A stretch of DNA of 64,000 bases from Actinomycetospora lutea (lineage in GTDB: Bacteria; Actinomycetota; Actinomycetes; Mycobacteriales; Pseudonocardiaceae). Position 1 is the stretch's first letter. Every line of letters begins with the position of its first letter. Location: the NCBI RefSeq assembly GCF_028737205.1, contig NZ_JAQZAL010000022.1, forward strand, positions 1 through 64,000, in the 5' to 3' direction. The notes under the pieces are model-generated. The model was not told the DNA's origin. It searched no databases and saw nothing but the letters and a program-made list of their open reading frames with translations. Positions 29,482-39,085 of this stretch are shown piece after piece. Both the position numbers and the translations under genes were made by a program.

Positions 29482-29547
29482 CGAGATCAGGAGCGCACGG
29501 TGCGCCCCGCACGCGCCGGCGTGCGCACCACGACGCTCCTGATCTCG
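29482..29547 (-). terminator. Inverted repeat after the 29554-30117 gene
   Basis: Perfect 14-bp arms (29482-29495 and 29534-29547, cgagatcaggagcg type) with a partly paired interior form a long hairpin 6 bases after the preceding gene's stop. It probably terminates that gene before ftsY. Confidence 0.65.
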
Positions 29548-29553
29548 CGCGCG

Positions 29554-30117
29554 TCAGCCCGCGAGCGCGACGAGCGCGAGGACGAGCAGGCCCAGGCCGG
29601 CGAGGACGGCCACGCCGGCCAGGGCCAGGAGCGCGGCGCACAGGGCGAACCCGGCGGTGCGCTGGCGCGAGGGGCCCAGCGAGCCGGCGAGGCGGGGCAG
29701 GGCGGGGGCGCGGTAGAAGACCTCGACGGTGTTGCCCGCGGCGACCGGCACCGCGTCGGCGACGTGGCCCCACGCGCGGCGCCCAGCGCGGCCCTGCTCG
29801 ACCTCGATCTCGACGAGGTGCCGGCTGGCGGGCAGGTCGATCGGGGTGCGCCCCCAGGCGAAGCGCCATGGCAGCCCGTCGACGCTGACCGCGACCCGGC
29901 GCGCGCCGAGGTGCGGGCACAGGCGGGAGTAGGAACTGTCGATCACCAGGCGGCCGGGCGCGAGCCCGACGGACGCCATCGGGTCCGGGACCGGGGTGCG
30001 GACGACCGTGCGCAGCGGCACCAGCGGACCCGACGGGGCCCCGGTCTCCCGCCGCGCGTGCCGCCCGGTGCGGGGCAGGGGGGCAGCGGGTTCCGGTCCG
30101 GACCGCACCGCCGTCAT
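29554..30117 (-). CDS. Membrane protein of unknown function
   Basis: I do not recognise this 187-residue protein. Residues 1-45 are disordered. Residues 50-145 look like a beta-rich domain (GRLVIDSSYSRL, RRVAVSVDGLPWRFAWG, HLVEIEVEQG, GNTVEVFYRAP). Two hydrophobic segments near the C-terminus (FALCAALLALAGVAVLAGLG and LLVLALVALAG) should anchor it. It sits between smc and ftsY, facing the same way, but a hairpin follows it, so coupling to ftsY is doubtful. Confidence 0.7.
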   Translation of the reverse strand: MTAVRSGPEPAAPLPRTGRHARRETGAPSGPLVPLRTVVRTPVPDPMASVGLAPGRLVIDSSYSRLCPHLGARRVAVSVDGLPWRFAWGRTPIDLPASRHLVEIEVEQGRAGRRAWGHVADAVPVAAGNTVEVFYRAPALPRLAGSLGPSRQRTAGFALCAALLALAGVAVLAGLGLLVLALVALAG

Positions 30118-30264
30118 GTCCGCCCCCCCGTCAGTCCGCTCGCAGCGCTCTCACCAGCACGGTAGAGGCGCCGGTCGCGAGCCGGGAGGCCACGACAGCG
30201 TCGTCCTCGCCCCCGATCCGGGCTGCCGGTGATACTCAGCGCAACGTAGCAGCACGCAGAGTGA

Positions 30265-33200
30265 TTACGACGGGGTGGTCCCGGCATACGGTCCGGGCGC
30301 ATCCGCGCCCCGCAGGCGTTGCGAGATGACAGCGGTGATCCCGTCGCCCCGCATGCTCACGCCGTAGAGCGCGTCCGCGATCTCCATCGTGGGCTTCTGG
30401 TGGGTGATGATGACGAGCTGGGAGTTGCGGCGGAGCTCGGCGAGCAGGCCGATGAGGCGCCGCAGGTTGGCGTCGTCGAGGGCCGCCTCGACCTCGTCCA
30501 TGACGTAGAACGGCGAGGGGCGCGCCCGGAAGATCGCGACGAGCATGGCCACGGCCGTCAGCGACTTCTCGCCGCCCGACAGCAGCGAGAGCCGCTTGAC
30601 CTTCTTGCCCGGCGGGCGGGCCTCGACCTCGACGCCGGTGGCCAGCAGGTCCTCGGGGTCGGTGAGCACGAGGCGCCCGTCGCCGCCGGGGAAGAGCACC
30701 GGGAACACCGCCTTGAACTCCCGCGCGACGTCGGCGAAGGCCGTCGCGAAGACCTCGAGGATGGTGGCGTCGACCTGCGAGACCACCTCGAGGAGGTCCT
30801 TGCGGCTGTTCTTGACGTCCTCGAGCTGCGTGGACAGGAAGCGATAGCGCTCCTCGAGCGCGGCGAACTCCTCGAGGGCGAGCGGGTTGACCTTGCCGAG
30901 CGTGCCCAGCTCCTTCTCCGCGCGCGTCGCGCGGCGCTGCTGGGTGGCGCGGTCGAACGGCTCGGGCGGGGGCATGACGACCTGCTCGCCGCGCTCGCGG
31001 GCCGCCTCCACCTCGGCGACCTCGCCGGCCGGCGGCGGGATCGGGACGTCGGGGCCGTACTCGGTGACGAGGTCCTCCAGCCCGATCCCGAAGCGCTCGC
31101 CGATGCCCGCCTCCATCTGCTGCAGGCGGGTGCGCTGCTCGGCGCGGACGACCTCGTCGCGGTGCACGGCGTCGGTGAGCCGCTCGAGGCCCGCCTGCAG
31201 CTCCCGCTGGCGCTCGCGGGCCGTGTCGAGCTCGCCGGCGCGGGCCGTGCGCACCGCCGCGGCGGCGTCGCGGGCCTCGGCGGCCCGGGCGAGCGAGGTC
31301 TGCAGGCGCGCCAGCGCGTCCTGGCCGTGCCGGACGGCCGCCTCGGTGAGCGTCGCGACCCGCGCGCGCTCGCGGGCCCGGTCCGCGGCCTTGGCGCGGG
31401 CGTCGCGCTCGCCCTCGGCGCGCCGGCGCATGCCCTCGGCGCGCCCCGCGACGGCCCGCAGCCGCTCCTCGGCGGTGCGCAGGGCCAGCCGGCCGTCGAC
31501 CTCGGCGGCCCGGGCGGCGGTGAGCGCGGCCGACGCCTGGTCGCGCGCCGCCGCGTGCTCGTCGGCGTCGGCGCCGGCCGCGTCGTCGGCGGCCTCGTCC
31601 TGGGCCATCGCGAGGCGCTCGGTGAGCTCGTCGAGCTCGTCGCGGCGCTCGTCGCGGGTGCGCTCGACCGCCGCGCGCCGCTCGGTGAGCCGCTGGGCCT
31701 CCGCCTCGGCGGCGCGTACGGTCTCGCTCAGCCGGCCGTGGCGGCGGGCCGCGTCGGCGCGCGCGGCGTCGTCGGCGGCGCGGCGGGCGTCCGCGGCACG
31801 GCGGGCCTCGGCGTCGGCGCGGCGCCGGTCGTCACGCACCTGGCGGGCGACGCCGACCTCGGCGCGGGCGGCGGACTCGGCCTCGCGCGCCGCCTCGAGC
31901 GCCGCCTCGGCCTCGCGGACGTGGCGCTCGGCGGCGGCGAGCCGGTCGCCCGCCTCGTCCGCGGCGGCCTGCATCTCGAGCAGGCTCTGGTTGCCCGACG
32001 GGCCGCCGGACGCCCAGTCGGCGCCGAGCAGGTCGCCGCTACGGGTGACCGCGCGCAGGTGCGGGTGGTCGCGCACGACCGCGCGGGCGGCGGCGCGGTC
32101 GTCGACGACGACGACGCCGGCGAGGACCCGCGCGACGGCGCCGGCGAGCTCGTCGGGAGCGCGGACCAGGTCGACGGCCCAGCGGCTGCCCTCCGGCGGT
32201 GGTCCGGACGACGCCGGACCGTCGGCACCCCCGCCCACCAGCAGCCCCGCGCGCCCGCCCTCGGTCTCGTGGAGCCGGTCGAGCGCGTCGGCGGCCGCCT
32301 CGGGGCCGCGCACCGCCACTGCGTCCGCCGCCGGGCCCAGCGCGGCGGTGACCGCGTCCTCGTCGCCCGCGCCGACCCGCAGCAGCGCCGCGACCGAGCC
32401 GAGCACCCCGGGCACGGGGTCGGCGGCGGCGAGCAGGGCGCCGGCGCCGTCACGGCGCGTGAGACCGAGGGCGAGCGCGTCGGTGCGTGCCTGCCAGTGG
32501 GCGCGGTCGCGCTCGGCGTCGCGGTGGGCCGCGCCGGCGGCGTCGACCGCGCCCCGGGCGACCTCGTGGCGCTCGACCGCGGCGTCGAGCGCGGCCTCGG
32601 GGTCGGGCCGGTCGTCGTCGGCCGCGGGCTCCGGCGTCGTGGCGTCCTGGGCCACCACCGGCGCGGGACCGGCCTCCTCCTCCACCGCGGCCAGCTCCTC
32701 GCGGGCCACGGCCGCGCGCTCGTGCGCCTCGTGCAGCGAGCTCGCGATCTGCTCGAGCTCCTCGGTGGACGACGCCAGCCGCCCGCGCAGCGTCTCCACC
32801 TGCCCGGCGAGCGTGGCCACGCCCTCGCGGCGGTCGGCGGCGGCACGCGTGGCCGCGGCGAGCCGGCGCTCGGCGGTGGTCAGCGCGTCCTCGGCGCGCT
32901 CGCGGCCCTCGGCGTGCGCCTCGAGGGTGGCGCGGGCCTCGGCGACCTCGGCCTCCAGCGCCGCCTCGTGCCCGGCGGCCTCGTCCGCACGGCGCTCGAG
33001 CTCGTCGGGGTCGGGGCCGGTGGGCGCGTCCTCGGCCGTCGCGACGTGCCGGTGGCGCTCGGCGGCGAGCGCGACCGTGCCGCGCAGGCGCTCCTGCAGC
33101 GCCGACAGGCGGAACCAGCCCTCCTGCGCGCGGGTGTGCGCCGGGGTCGCGGCCTCGACCGCCGCCTCGAGCGCGGTGACCTGCCCGCCCACCTCGGTGA

Positions 33201-33984
33201 GCGCGCGCTCGGTCTCGTCGCGGCGGCGGCGCGCGGCGTCCTCGTCGGCCTGCTCACGCTCGATCTGCCCGCGCAGGGTGACCAGGTCGTCGGCGGCGAG
33301 GCGCAGGCGGGCGTCGCGCAGGTCGGCCTGGATGGTCTGGGCCCGGCGGGCGATCTCGGCCTGGCGCCCGAGGGGCTTGAGCTGGCGGCGCAGCTCGGTG
33401 GTGAGGTCGGACAGGCGCGTGAGGTTGGCCTGCATCGCCTCGAGCTTGCGCAGCGCCTTCTCCTTGCGCTTGCGGTGCTTGAGGACGCCCGCGGCCTCCT
33501 CGATGAACGCCCGGCGCTCCTCGGGGCGTGACTGAAGGATGGCGTCGAGCTGGCCCTGGCCGACCAGGACGTGCAGCTCACGGCCGATGCCGGAGTCGGA
33601 GAGCAGCTCCTGGACGTCGAGCAGGCGGCAGCTGCTGCCGTTGATCTCGTACTCGCCCGCGCCGGAGCGGAACACCCGCCGGGTGATCGACACCTCGGCG
33701 TACTCGATCGGCAGCGCGCCGTCGGCGTTGTCGATGGTCAGCGTGACCTCGGCACGGCCCAGCGGGGCCCGCCCCGAGGTGCCGGCGAAGATGACGTCCT
33801 CCATCTTGCCGCCGCGCAGGGCCTTGGCCCCCTGCTCGCCCAGCACCCAGCTGATGGCGTCGACGACGTTGGACTTGCCCGAGCCGTTGGGTCCGACCAC
33901 ACACGTGATGCCCGGCTCGAAGCGCAGCGTCGTGGACGACGCGAAGGACTTGAAGCCCTTCAGCGTGAGGCTCTTCAGGTGCAC
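30265..33984 (-). CDS. smc: Chromosome segregation ATPase SMC
   Basis: SMC with ScpA/B organises and separates chromosomes. The 1239-residue product has the full plan: Walker A GPNGSGKSN at residues 31-39 after LKGFKSFA, two long coiled coils rich in Ala, Arg and Glu, a hinge at about 500-640 (PGVLGSVAALLRVGAGDEDAV), and the C-terminal head with LSLLSGGEKSLTAVA and Walker B FYVMDEVEAALDDANL. The start at 33984 has AGGAGG upstream. The rnc/mutM-smc-ftsY order is conserved in actinomycetes. Confidence 0.97.
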   Translation of the reverse strand: MHLKSLTLKGFKSFASSTTLRFEPGITCVVGPNGSGKSNVVDAISWVLGEQGAKALRGGKMEDVIFAGTSGRAPLGRAEVTLTIDNADGALPIEYAEVSITRRVFRSGAGEYEINGSSCRLLDVQELLSDSGIGRELHVLVGQGQLDAILQSRPEERRAFIEEAAGVLKHRKRKEKALRKLEAMQANLTRLSDLTTELRRQLKPLGRQAEIARRAQTIQADLRDARLRLAADDLVTLRGQIEREQADEDAARRRRDETERALTEVGGQVTALEAAVEAATPAHTRAQEGWFRLSALQERLRGTVALAAERHRHVATAEDAPTGPDPDELERRADEAAGHEAALEAEVAEARATLEAHAEGRERAEDALTTAERRLAAATRAAADRREGVATLAGQVETLRGRLASSTEELEQIASSLHEAHERAAVAREELAAVEEEAGPAPVVAQDATTPEPAADDDRPDPEAALDAAVERHEVARGAVDAAGAAHRDAERDRAHWQARTDALALGLTRRDGAGALLAAADPVPGVLGSVAALLRVGAGDEDAVTAALGPAADAVAVRGPEAAADALDRLHETEGGRAGLLVGGGADGPASSGPPPEGSRWAVDLVRAPDELAGAVARVLAGVVVVDDRAAARAVVRDHPHLRAVTRSGDLLGADWASGGPSGNQSLLEMQAAADEAGDRLAAAERHVREAEAALEAAREAESAARAEVGVARQVRDDRRRADAEARRAADARRAADDAARADAARRHGRLSETVRAAEAEAQRLTERRAAVERTRDERRDELDELTERLAMAQDEAADDAAGADADEHAAARDQASAALTAARAAEVDGRLALRTAEERLRAVAGRAEGMRRRAEGERDARAKAADRARERARVATLTEAAVRHGQDALARLQTSLARAAEARDAAAAVRTARAGELDTARERQRELQAGLERLTDAVHRDEVVRAEQRTRLQQMEAGIGERFGIGLEDLVTEYGPDVPIPPPAGEVAEVEAARERGEQVVMPPPEPFDRATQQRRATRAEKELGTLGKVNPLALEEFAALEERYRFLSTQLEDVKNSRKDLLEVVSQVDATILEVFATAFADVAREFKAVFPVLFPGGDGRLVLTDPEDLLATGVEVEARPPGKKVKRLSLLSGGEKSLTAVAMLVAIFRARPSPFYVMDEVEAALDDANLRRLIGLLAELRRNSQLVIITHQKPTMEIADALYGVSMRGDGITAVISQRLRGADAPGPYAGTTPS

Positions 33985-34306
33985 GCCCGGTCCTCCTCCC
34001 CCAGCCCGGGTATCGAGGACGCTACGCGAGGGCCCCGACGTCGGGGCCGGAGCCCCGCCTCGCCACGCGCGTGCCGGAGCCCGACGTTCCGCTCCACATC
34101 GTTCTCACAGGAACTGCCCAGGGAGGTGCCACCCGCGTGGCTCATCCTCGCCGACATGCGCCGACCCGGGGTCTCCCCTCCGTGGCGCCGCGGGGGGCCG
34201 AATCCGGGCCGTGCTCTTGGCCGTGCCCATCCCCGCCCCGCACAGTGTCACTGCGCTCCAGGACCTCGACACCTCCCCTGACCCTCCGTCCCAGGGACGC
34301 CGACTG
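33985..34306. other. Intergenic region between divergent smc and GH16 genes
   Basis: About 320 bases without a convincing gene. It must hold the promoters of both flanking genes, but I cannot pick a clear -10/-35 pair. A long open frame crosses it on the plus strand, continuing from antisense smc, and looks spurious. Confidence 0.6.
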
Positions 34307-35131
34307 ATGACAAGCCATCGGGCTCTCGCCCTGATCGGCACGGCCGTCACGACCGCCGCGCTGATCGCCGGGTGCAGCACGGCGCCGTCCACCCCCGGTC
34401 CCACCTCCGGCGAGCCGGTCCTCTCGCTCGACGCCACCACCGGCGACACCACCGCGGCGGCGGTCAACCAGTGGGGTGCTCCCGGCCCGGGCTCCGACGA
34501 CTTCACCGACGGCGGCGTCGACCCCACCCGATGGGACGTGTACGACGGCGACGGCCACGCCGGCAACGGCACGCGCAGCCCCGACGCGGTCGCCGTCCGC
34601 GACGGCGTGCTCACCATCACTGGCGACGCCGAGGGCACCACCGGCGGCCTCGCCAACCGCACCGCCCAGCGGTACGGCCGATGGGAGGTCCGCATGCGCG
34701 CCGCACCCCTGCCCGGAGCGAGCGACGGCGACCCCTACCACCCCGTCCTGCTGCTCTGGCCGGCGAACGCGCCTGGTTCGGTGAAGCCGGGCGGTACCGG
34801 CGGAGAGATCGACTTCGCCGAGACCGACGTGGGCAGCGGCCAGGTCAGCACTTTCCTCCACCCCCCGACCAGCGACGCCGACCGGAAGGCCTTCCGGCAA
34901 CCCGTGGACCTCTCCCAGTGGCACAACTACGCGGTCGAGTGGACCCCGACCCACATCGCGGGATGGATCGACGGCCAGCAGTGGTATGTCGTGACCGACC
35001 TCGTCGTGCAGCCGGGCGGACCGATGACCCCGTGTGTGCAGCTCGATGCCAACACGCCGAGTGGGCTGCAGCCCGCCGTCATGGAGACCGACTGGATCCA
35101 CATCTATCCACCACCGCCGGGGTCCGACTGA
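34307..35131 (+). CDS. GH16-family glycosidase lipoprotein
   Basis: The ATG at 34307 gives 274 residues starting with a lipoprotein signal (ALIGTAVTTAALIAGC). The catalytic signature of glycoside hydrolase family 16 is present as GGEIDFAETDV (E-x-D-x-x-E, nucleophile and acid/base), with the flanking strands RYGRWEVRMRA and HNYAVEWTPTHIAGWIDG. GH16 enzymes act on beta-1,3/1,4-glucans, agar, xyloglucan or transfer glycans; the target here is unknown. It would sit on the outer face of the membrane. GC content matches its neighbours. Confidence 0.85.
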   Translation: MTSHRALALIGTAVTTAALIAGCSTAPSTPGPTSGEPVLSLDATTGDTTAAAVNQWGAPGPGSDDFTDGGVDPTRWDVYDGDGHAGNGTRSPDAVAVRDGVLTITGDAEGTTGGLANRTAQRYGRWEVRMRAAPLPGASDGDPYHPVLLLWPANAPGSVKPGGTGGEIDFAETDVGSGQVSTFLHPPTSDADRKAFRQPVDLSQWHNYAVEWTPTHIAGWIDGQQWYVVTDLVVQPGGPMTPCVQLDANTPSGLQPAVMETDWIHIYPPPPGSD

Positions 35132-35245
35132 CACGTCGCCACACGTCGCTTCACGTCGTCGGGATCGGTCGGGCGCGTGTGGCGCGTCGCTCCGGCCGCC
35201 CGAACCCGTCCGTTTCGGGTCGCGACGAGACGTCAACCCGCCGAC

Positions 35246-35701
35246 ATGGCAACCGCAACGCACTACCTCGAGGTCAACGCCCCGGCCGCGCAGTGCTACC
35301 AGTGGTGGCGGCCGCTGACCCACCTGCCGCAGATCATGGACGACGTGAAGTCGGTGGAGCCGAAGGACGGCCAGGCCGACGTCACGCACTGGGTGGTCGA
35401 CGGCCCGCTGGGCAAGACCGTCGAGTGGGACGCCAAGATCATCGACGAGGAGCGCGACCGGAAGATCGCGTGGAAGTCGCTCGAGCAGAGCAACAACCAC
35501 GTCGAGACCGGCGGCGCGGTGCGCTTCGACCCGCACGGTGACACCACCGGCGTCGAGGTCAGCCTCCACGTGCAGACGCCGGGTGGGGCCGCGGGCGACG
35601 CGGCCGCGAAGCTCTTCGCGGACCCGCAGAAGAAGATCGAGAAGGCGCTGAACGAGTTCAAGCAACTCATGGAGAGCTCGTCGCAGAACGTCAGCTCCTG
35701 A
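35246..35701 (+). CDS. SRPBCC-family (polyketide cyclase/START-like) protein
   Basis: The 151-residue product has the helix-grip pattern: HYLEVNAPAAQCYQWW at the start, LPQIMDDVKSVEPKDG, HWVVDGPLGKTVEWDAKI, and a long C-terminal helix (KKIEKALNEFKQLMESS). Such folds bind hydrophobic ligands or serve as cyclases; close relatives are mostly uncharacterised coenzyme-Q-binding-like proteins. The ATG at 35246 is the first start matching the family N-terminus. A strong terminator follows. Confidence 0.82.
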   Translation: MATATHYLEVNAPAAQCYQWWRPLTHLPQIMDDVKSVEPKDGQADVTHWVVDGPLGKTVEWDAKIIDEERDRKIAWKSLEQSNNHVETGGAVRFDPHGDTTGVEVSLHVQTPGGAAGDAAAKLFADPQKKIEKALNEFKQLMESSSQNVSS

Positions 35702-35705
35702 GCTC

Positions 35706-35748
35706 CGTCGTCCGGACCCCGCGTCGCCTCACGATGCGGGGTCCGACG
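35706..35748 (+). terminator. Terminator after the SRPBCC gene
   Basis: The arms GGACCCCGC (35714-35722) and GCGGGGTCC (35736-35744) are perfect and extend with CGTC/GACG, right after the stop codon. Confidence 0.75.
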
Positions 35749-35762
35749 TGTGTCCGCGGCGC

Positions 35763-35768
35763 TACCCT
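35763..35768 (+). promoter_or_regulatory. Likely leaderless promoter of the 70-residue protein gene (-10 TACCCT)
   Basis: TACCCT is followed by exactly 7 bases and the GTG at 35776; no ribosome binding site is present. It starts 15 bases after the preceding terminator. Confidence 0.55.
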
Positions 35769-35775
35769 CGACGGT

Positions 35776-35988
35776 GTGACGGAGCCGGGATACACCGAGG
35801 ACGGCGTGCCCACGTTCGAGCACGTCCGCGAGACCATCGAGCGCCGCTCCGCGGCCGCCGCGGGGTACGAGGAGCTCGTCGCCGACAGCGCCGAGGGCCG
35901 GGCGCGGGCCGAGCAGGAGGCCGACCACGAGGCCGCCGCCCACGACAAGCTCGAGGAGATCCGCCGCTCGCTGCATCGCGACGACTGA
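35776..35988 (+). CDS. Small acidic helical protein of unknown function
   Basis: This 70-residue, charged and probably all-helical protein (EHVRETIERRSAAAAGYEELV, EQEADHEAAAHDKLEEIRRSL) has no recognised domain. A longer frame starts at 35734 inside the terminator and is unlikely; the GTG at 35776 is supported by the -10 hexamer. It has a normal third-position GC bias and looks real. It converges on the LuxR gene, 22 bases away. Confidence 0.65.
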   Translation: MTEPGYTEDGVPTFEHVRETIERRSAAAAGYEELVADSAEGRARAEQEADHEAAAHDKLEEIRRSLHRDD

Positions 35989-36010
35989 ACGGAGCGGCGA
36001 GGGCGGGTCC

Positions 36011-36556
36011 TCAGGCGGGCGGTACCGCCAGGCGAAGGGCCGCGGACGTGCGGTCGTGCACGCCGAGGGCGGCGTAGGCGTTCTCGAGGTGCTTGCCGAC
36101 GGTGCGGCGGCTGATGCCGAGCTCGTGCGCGATCGCCGCGTCCGTCGCCCCCCGGGCCACCCTGGCCACGACGGCCTGCTCGCGGGCGGTGAGCGGCCGC
36201 GGCGGCGGGCCGTGCGCGGCGCGCCACAACGCGTCCGCGAGGTGGGGCCGCACGAGGTGGAGCAGGGCGACGTCGCGGTCGGTGAAGTCGCGGTCCTCGC
36301 GACGCAGGGCCACGCTCGCCTCCGCGCCCTGCCGGCGCACGACGAGGACGGCGCGCGGACGGGCCCCGGGGTCGGCGGCCGCGTCACGCGGCCACGTCAT
36401 CGCGCGCCCGTCGAACCCCGTCGCCGCGAGGCTCGCCCCGCCGACGAGCGCGGAGAGCCCCGGCCACACGGCGCGGTCGAGGTCCGTGCAGGTGCGCACG
36501 GTGGCGGTGGCCGCGACGAGGTCGAGGGCCACGGTCAGGACGCGCTCGGCGGTCAT
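36011..36556 (-). CDS. LuxR-type transcriptional regulator
   Basis: The 181-residue protein ends in a LuxR helix-turn-helix: LTAREQAVVARVARGATDAAIAHELGISRRTVGKHLENAYAAL in outline, with the typical GVHDRTSAAL close. The N-terminal 115 residues may be a degenerate GAF-like sensor; no phosphoacceptor receiver is seen. The ATG at 36556 has GGAG 8 bases upstream and is preferred to the GTG at 36565. It diverges from the DUF1059 fusion gene across 173 bases and may regulate it. Confidence 0.8.
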   Translation of the reverse strand: MTAERVLTVALDLVAATATVRTCTDLDRAVWPGLSALVGGASLAATGFDGRAMTWPRDAAADPGARPRAVLVVRRQGAEASVALRREDRDFTDRDVALLHLVRPHLADALWRAAHGPPPRPLTAREQAVVARVARGATDAAIAHELGISRRTVGKHLENAYAALGVHDRTSAALRLAVPPA

Positions 36557-36729
36557 GGGCACCACTCCGGTGAGCGGGTCACCGAGTGTCTCGCGACCCC
36601 CGCTGCGCCGGGAGCCGTCGTCACCCGTTCGGTCTACGTAGGCCTCCGTATCGAGTGCTCACCGCACACCGGACTTGACTGGGACTGCGCCGTCCGTGTC
36701 CGACGGCCGATCGCCCCAGGAGGCCCGTC

Positions 36730-37218
36730 ATGCGCAGGATGCTCGACTGTCGCGAGGTGCCCAGCGACAACGACTGCACGCTCACCCTCACCGGCGAGGA
36801 GGACGAGGTCCTCGAGGCCGGCGCGGCCCACGCGGTCGCCGTCCACGGACACACCGACGGCGAGGAGCTGCGCTCGGGGCTCCGGGCGCACCTGCGCGAC
36901 GCGCCGCAGGCGACCGGAGCCGGCGCGTTCGTGCAGCTCATCGAGTTCCGGACGCAGCAGTACGACCAGATGGACATGCTCATCGACGGCTGGACGTCCG
37001 AGATCGGCGCCGACCGCACCGCCCGGTGGATGGTGATGGGACGGGACCGCGACCGGGCCGACACCTACGTCGAGGTCGTCGAGTTCCCCAGCTCGGAGGC
37101 CGCGCAGCGCAACTCCGACAGCCCGGTGACATCGGCGTTCGCGAGCAAGATGACCGGCCTGTGCGAGGGCCCGATCTCCTTCCGCAACCTCGACGTCGTG
37201 CGCGCCGAGACCCCGTAG
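36730..37218 (+). CDS. DUF1059 fused to a monooxygenase-like alpha/beta barrel
   Basis: Residues 1-58 match the DUF1059 pattern: MRRMLDCREV, a second Cys at about 16, EEDEVLEAGAAHAVAVHGH. Residues 65-162 look like a ferredoxin-like antibiotic-biosynthesis-monooxygenase (ABM) domain: FVQLIEFRTQQYDQM, DRTARWMVMGRDRDRADTYVEVVEFPSSEAAQRNS. DUF1059 proteins are small, may bind metal and have no known role. The ATG has a perfect AGGAGG. The pairing of the two domains suggests a redox or stress function, but that is inference. Confidence 0.75.
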   Translation: MRRMLDCREVPSDNDCTLTLTGEEDEVLEAGAAHAVAVHGHTDGEELRSGLRAHLRDAPQATGAGAFVQLIEFRTQQYDQMDMLIDGWTSEIGADRTARWMVMGRDRDRADTYVEVVEFPSSEAAQRNSDSPVTSAFASKMTGLCEGPISFRNLDVVRAETP

Positions 37219-37225
37219 TCGCTGC

Positions 37226-38101
37226 TCAGACGTGCCGGCGCCGGGGACGGGGCTGGCAGGTGGGGCACCAGAACGACGAGCGGTTCATGAACGCCGCCCG
37301 CCGGATCGGGGTGCCGCAGCGCGGGCAGGGCCGGTCCTCCTGCCCGTACACGGCGAGCGCACGGTCGAAGTAGCCCGCGTCGCCGTTGACGTCCACGTAC
37401 AGCGCGTCGAACGACGTGCCGCCGGCGGCCAGGGCCTCGCCCATGACCTCGCTCGCCGCCGCCAGCAGGCGCCGGCCCTCGGGTCGCGAGAGCGTGGCCG
37501 TCGGGCGCTCGTAGTGCAGCTTCGCCCGCCACAGCGACTCGTCGGCGTAGATGTTGCCGATGCCCGACACCAGGGTCTGGTCGAGCAGGGCGCGCTTGAG
37601 GCCGGTGCGCCGCCGGCGCAGGGCGCCGATCGCCGCCTCGGCGTCGAACGCCGGGTCGAGGGGGTCGCGCCCGATGTGGGCCACGGGCACCGGGAGGGCG
37701 TCGGGGCCGGTGACGTCGGTGACGGTGAGCCCGCCGAACGTACGCTGGTCGACGAACCGCAGCTCGGGACCGTCGTCGTCGAAGCGCAGCCGGATGCGCA
37801 GGTGCAACTCGTCGAGCCGGTCGGCGGGCTGGACGAGCAGCTGCCCGCTCATGCCGAGGTGGGCCAGCAGGGCGGCCTCGACCTCGCCGTCCGGTCCGCC
37901 CAGCTCGAGCCAGAGGTACTTGCCCCGGCGGCGCGCGGCCCGCAGCACGCGGCCACTGAGGCGCTCACCCAGCTCGGCGGCGCCGCCGGCCTGCCGGCGG
38001 ACCGACCGGGGGTGGGTGACCTCGACGGACTTCACCCGCCGGCCGAGCACGTGGGCGGCGAGACCCCGCCGGACGACCTCGACCTCGGGGAGCTCAGGCA
38101 C
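37226..38101 (-). CDS. mutM: Formamidopyrimidine-DNA glycosylase
   Basis: Fpg/MutM removes 8-oxoguanine and nicks the strand. The catalytic Pro-Glu follows the start ([11 protein letters not shown]), then [25 protein letters not shown] and the C-terminal zinc finger [10 protein letters not shown]...FWCPTC. The GTG at 38101 overlaps the rnc end by 8 bases and gives 291 residues. rnc-mutM is the usual actinomycete pair. Confidence 0.96.
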   Translation of the reverse strand: MPELPEVEVVRRGLAAHVLGRRVKSVEVTHPRSVRRQAGGAAELGERLSGRVLRAARRRGKYLWLELGGPDGEVEAALLAHLGMSGQLLVQPADRLDELHLRIRLRFDDDGPELRFVDQRTFGGLTVTDVTGPDALPVPVAHIGRDPLDPAFDAEAAIGALRRRRTGLKRALLDQTLVSGIGNIYADESLWRAKLHYERPTATLSRPEGRRLLAAASEVMGEALAAGGTSFDALYVDVNGDAGYFDRALAVYGQEDRPCPRCGTPIRRAAFMNRSSFWCPTCQPRPRRRHV

Positions 38102-38864
38102 TACTCGACGGTCCGGCTCCGCTGCGCTCGGCGTCCTGGCCCGAGGACGCGCCGCCCTCCCCGTCGAGGTACTGGTACGCCGCGCGGGCGGCCTTCTGCT
38201 CGGCTTCCTTCTTGGTGCGCCCGACACCGCTGCCGCGCTCGTGGCCGGCGACGACCACCGTGGCCGTGAAGACCTTGAGGTGGTCGGGGCCCTCGTCGAC
38301 CATCCGGTACTCGGGCACGCCGAGGTCGGAGGCGGCGGTGAGCTCCTGGAGGCTCGTCTTCCAGTCGAGCCCGGCGCCGAGCAGCGGGGCGGTGCGCAGC
38401 AGCTCGCCGAACAGCCGCTCGACGACCTGGCGCGAGATCTCGATGCCGTGCTGCAGGTGCACGGCGCCGAGCACGGCCTCGACGGCGTCGCCGAGGATGC
38501 TCGGCTTGTCGCGCCCGCCGGTCATCTCCTCGCCGCGGCCGAGGTGCAGGCGGTCGCCGAGCCCGAGCTCGCGGGCGACGCCGGCGAGCGCGTGCATGTT
38601 GACGACGCTGGCCCGCAGCTTCGCCAGCTGGCCCTCGGGGAGGTCGGGGTGCTCCCGGTAGAGACGCTCGGTGACGACGACGCCGAGCACGGCGTCGCCG
38701 AGGAACTCGAGGCGCTCGTTGGTCGGGAGCCCGCCGTGCTCGTACGCGTAGGAGCGGTGGGTCAGGGCGAGCTCGACCAGCTCCGGGTCGAGATCGACCC
38801 CGAGCACCTCACCGAGAGTGGGCTCCGTCGGGTTCTCCGCCGACTGCGTGCTCGACGCCGTCAT
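38094..38864 (-). CDS. rnc: Ribonuclease III
   Basis: RNase III cuts double-stranded RNA, including rRNA precursors. The signature [16 protein letters not shown] and the second acidic motif [14 protein letters not shown] mark the catalytic domain; a double-stranded RNA-binding domain follows ([20 protein letters not shown] to [16 protein letters not shown]). The ATG at 38864 gives 256 residues. It comes 23 bases after rpmF and overlaps mutM. Confidence 0.96.
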   Translation of the reverse strand: MTASSTQSAENPTEPTLGEVLGVDLDPELVELALTHRSYAYEHGGLPTNERLEFLGDAVLGVVVTERLYREHPDLPEGQLAKLRASVVNMHALAGVARELGLGDRLHLGRGEEMTGGRDKPSILGDAVEAVLGAVHLQHGIEISRQVVERLFGELLRTAPLLGAGLDWKTSLQELTAASDLGVPEYRMVDEGPDHLKVFTATVVVAGHERGSGVGRTKKEAEQKAARAAYQYLDGEGGASSGQDAERSGAGPSSSA

Positions 38865-38887
38865 GCCGCGGTCGTCCGGGACGGCCC

Positions 38888-39070
38888 TCAGGCCGGGGTG
38901 ACGGCCCGGCGGCCGGCGTACTGGCCGCAGTGCGGGCAGGCCACGTGCGGCGGCTTGGGCTTGGCGCAGGCCTTGTTCTGGCACGCCATCAGCTGCGGCA
39001 CGGACGCCTTCCACTGCGAGCGGCGGGCGTGGGTGTTCGCGCGGGACATCCGGCGCTTCGGGACGGCCAC
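38888..39070 (-). CDS. rpmF: 50S ribosomal protein L32
   Basis: The 60-residue protein starts [21 protein letters not shown] and carries the zinc-binding form of the C-terminus with CQNKAC and CPHC. It lies between the DUF177 and rnc genes with short gaps, the common bacterial arrangement. The start is GTG. Confidence 0.96.
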   Translation of the reverse strand: MAVPKRRMSRANTHARRSQWKASVPQLMACQNKACAKPKPPHVACPHCGQYAGRRAVTPA

Positions 39071-39085
39071 TTCGGTCAGCTCTCC

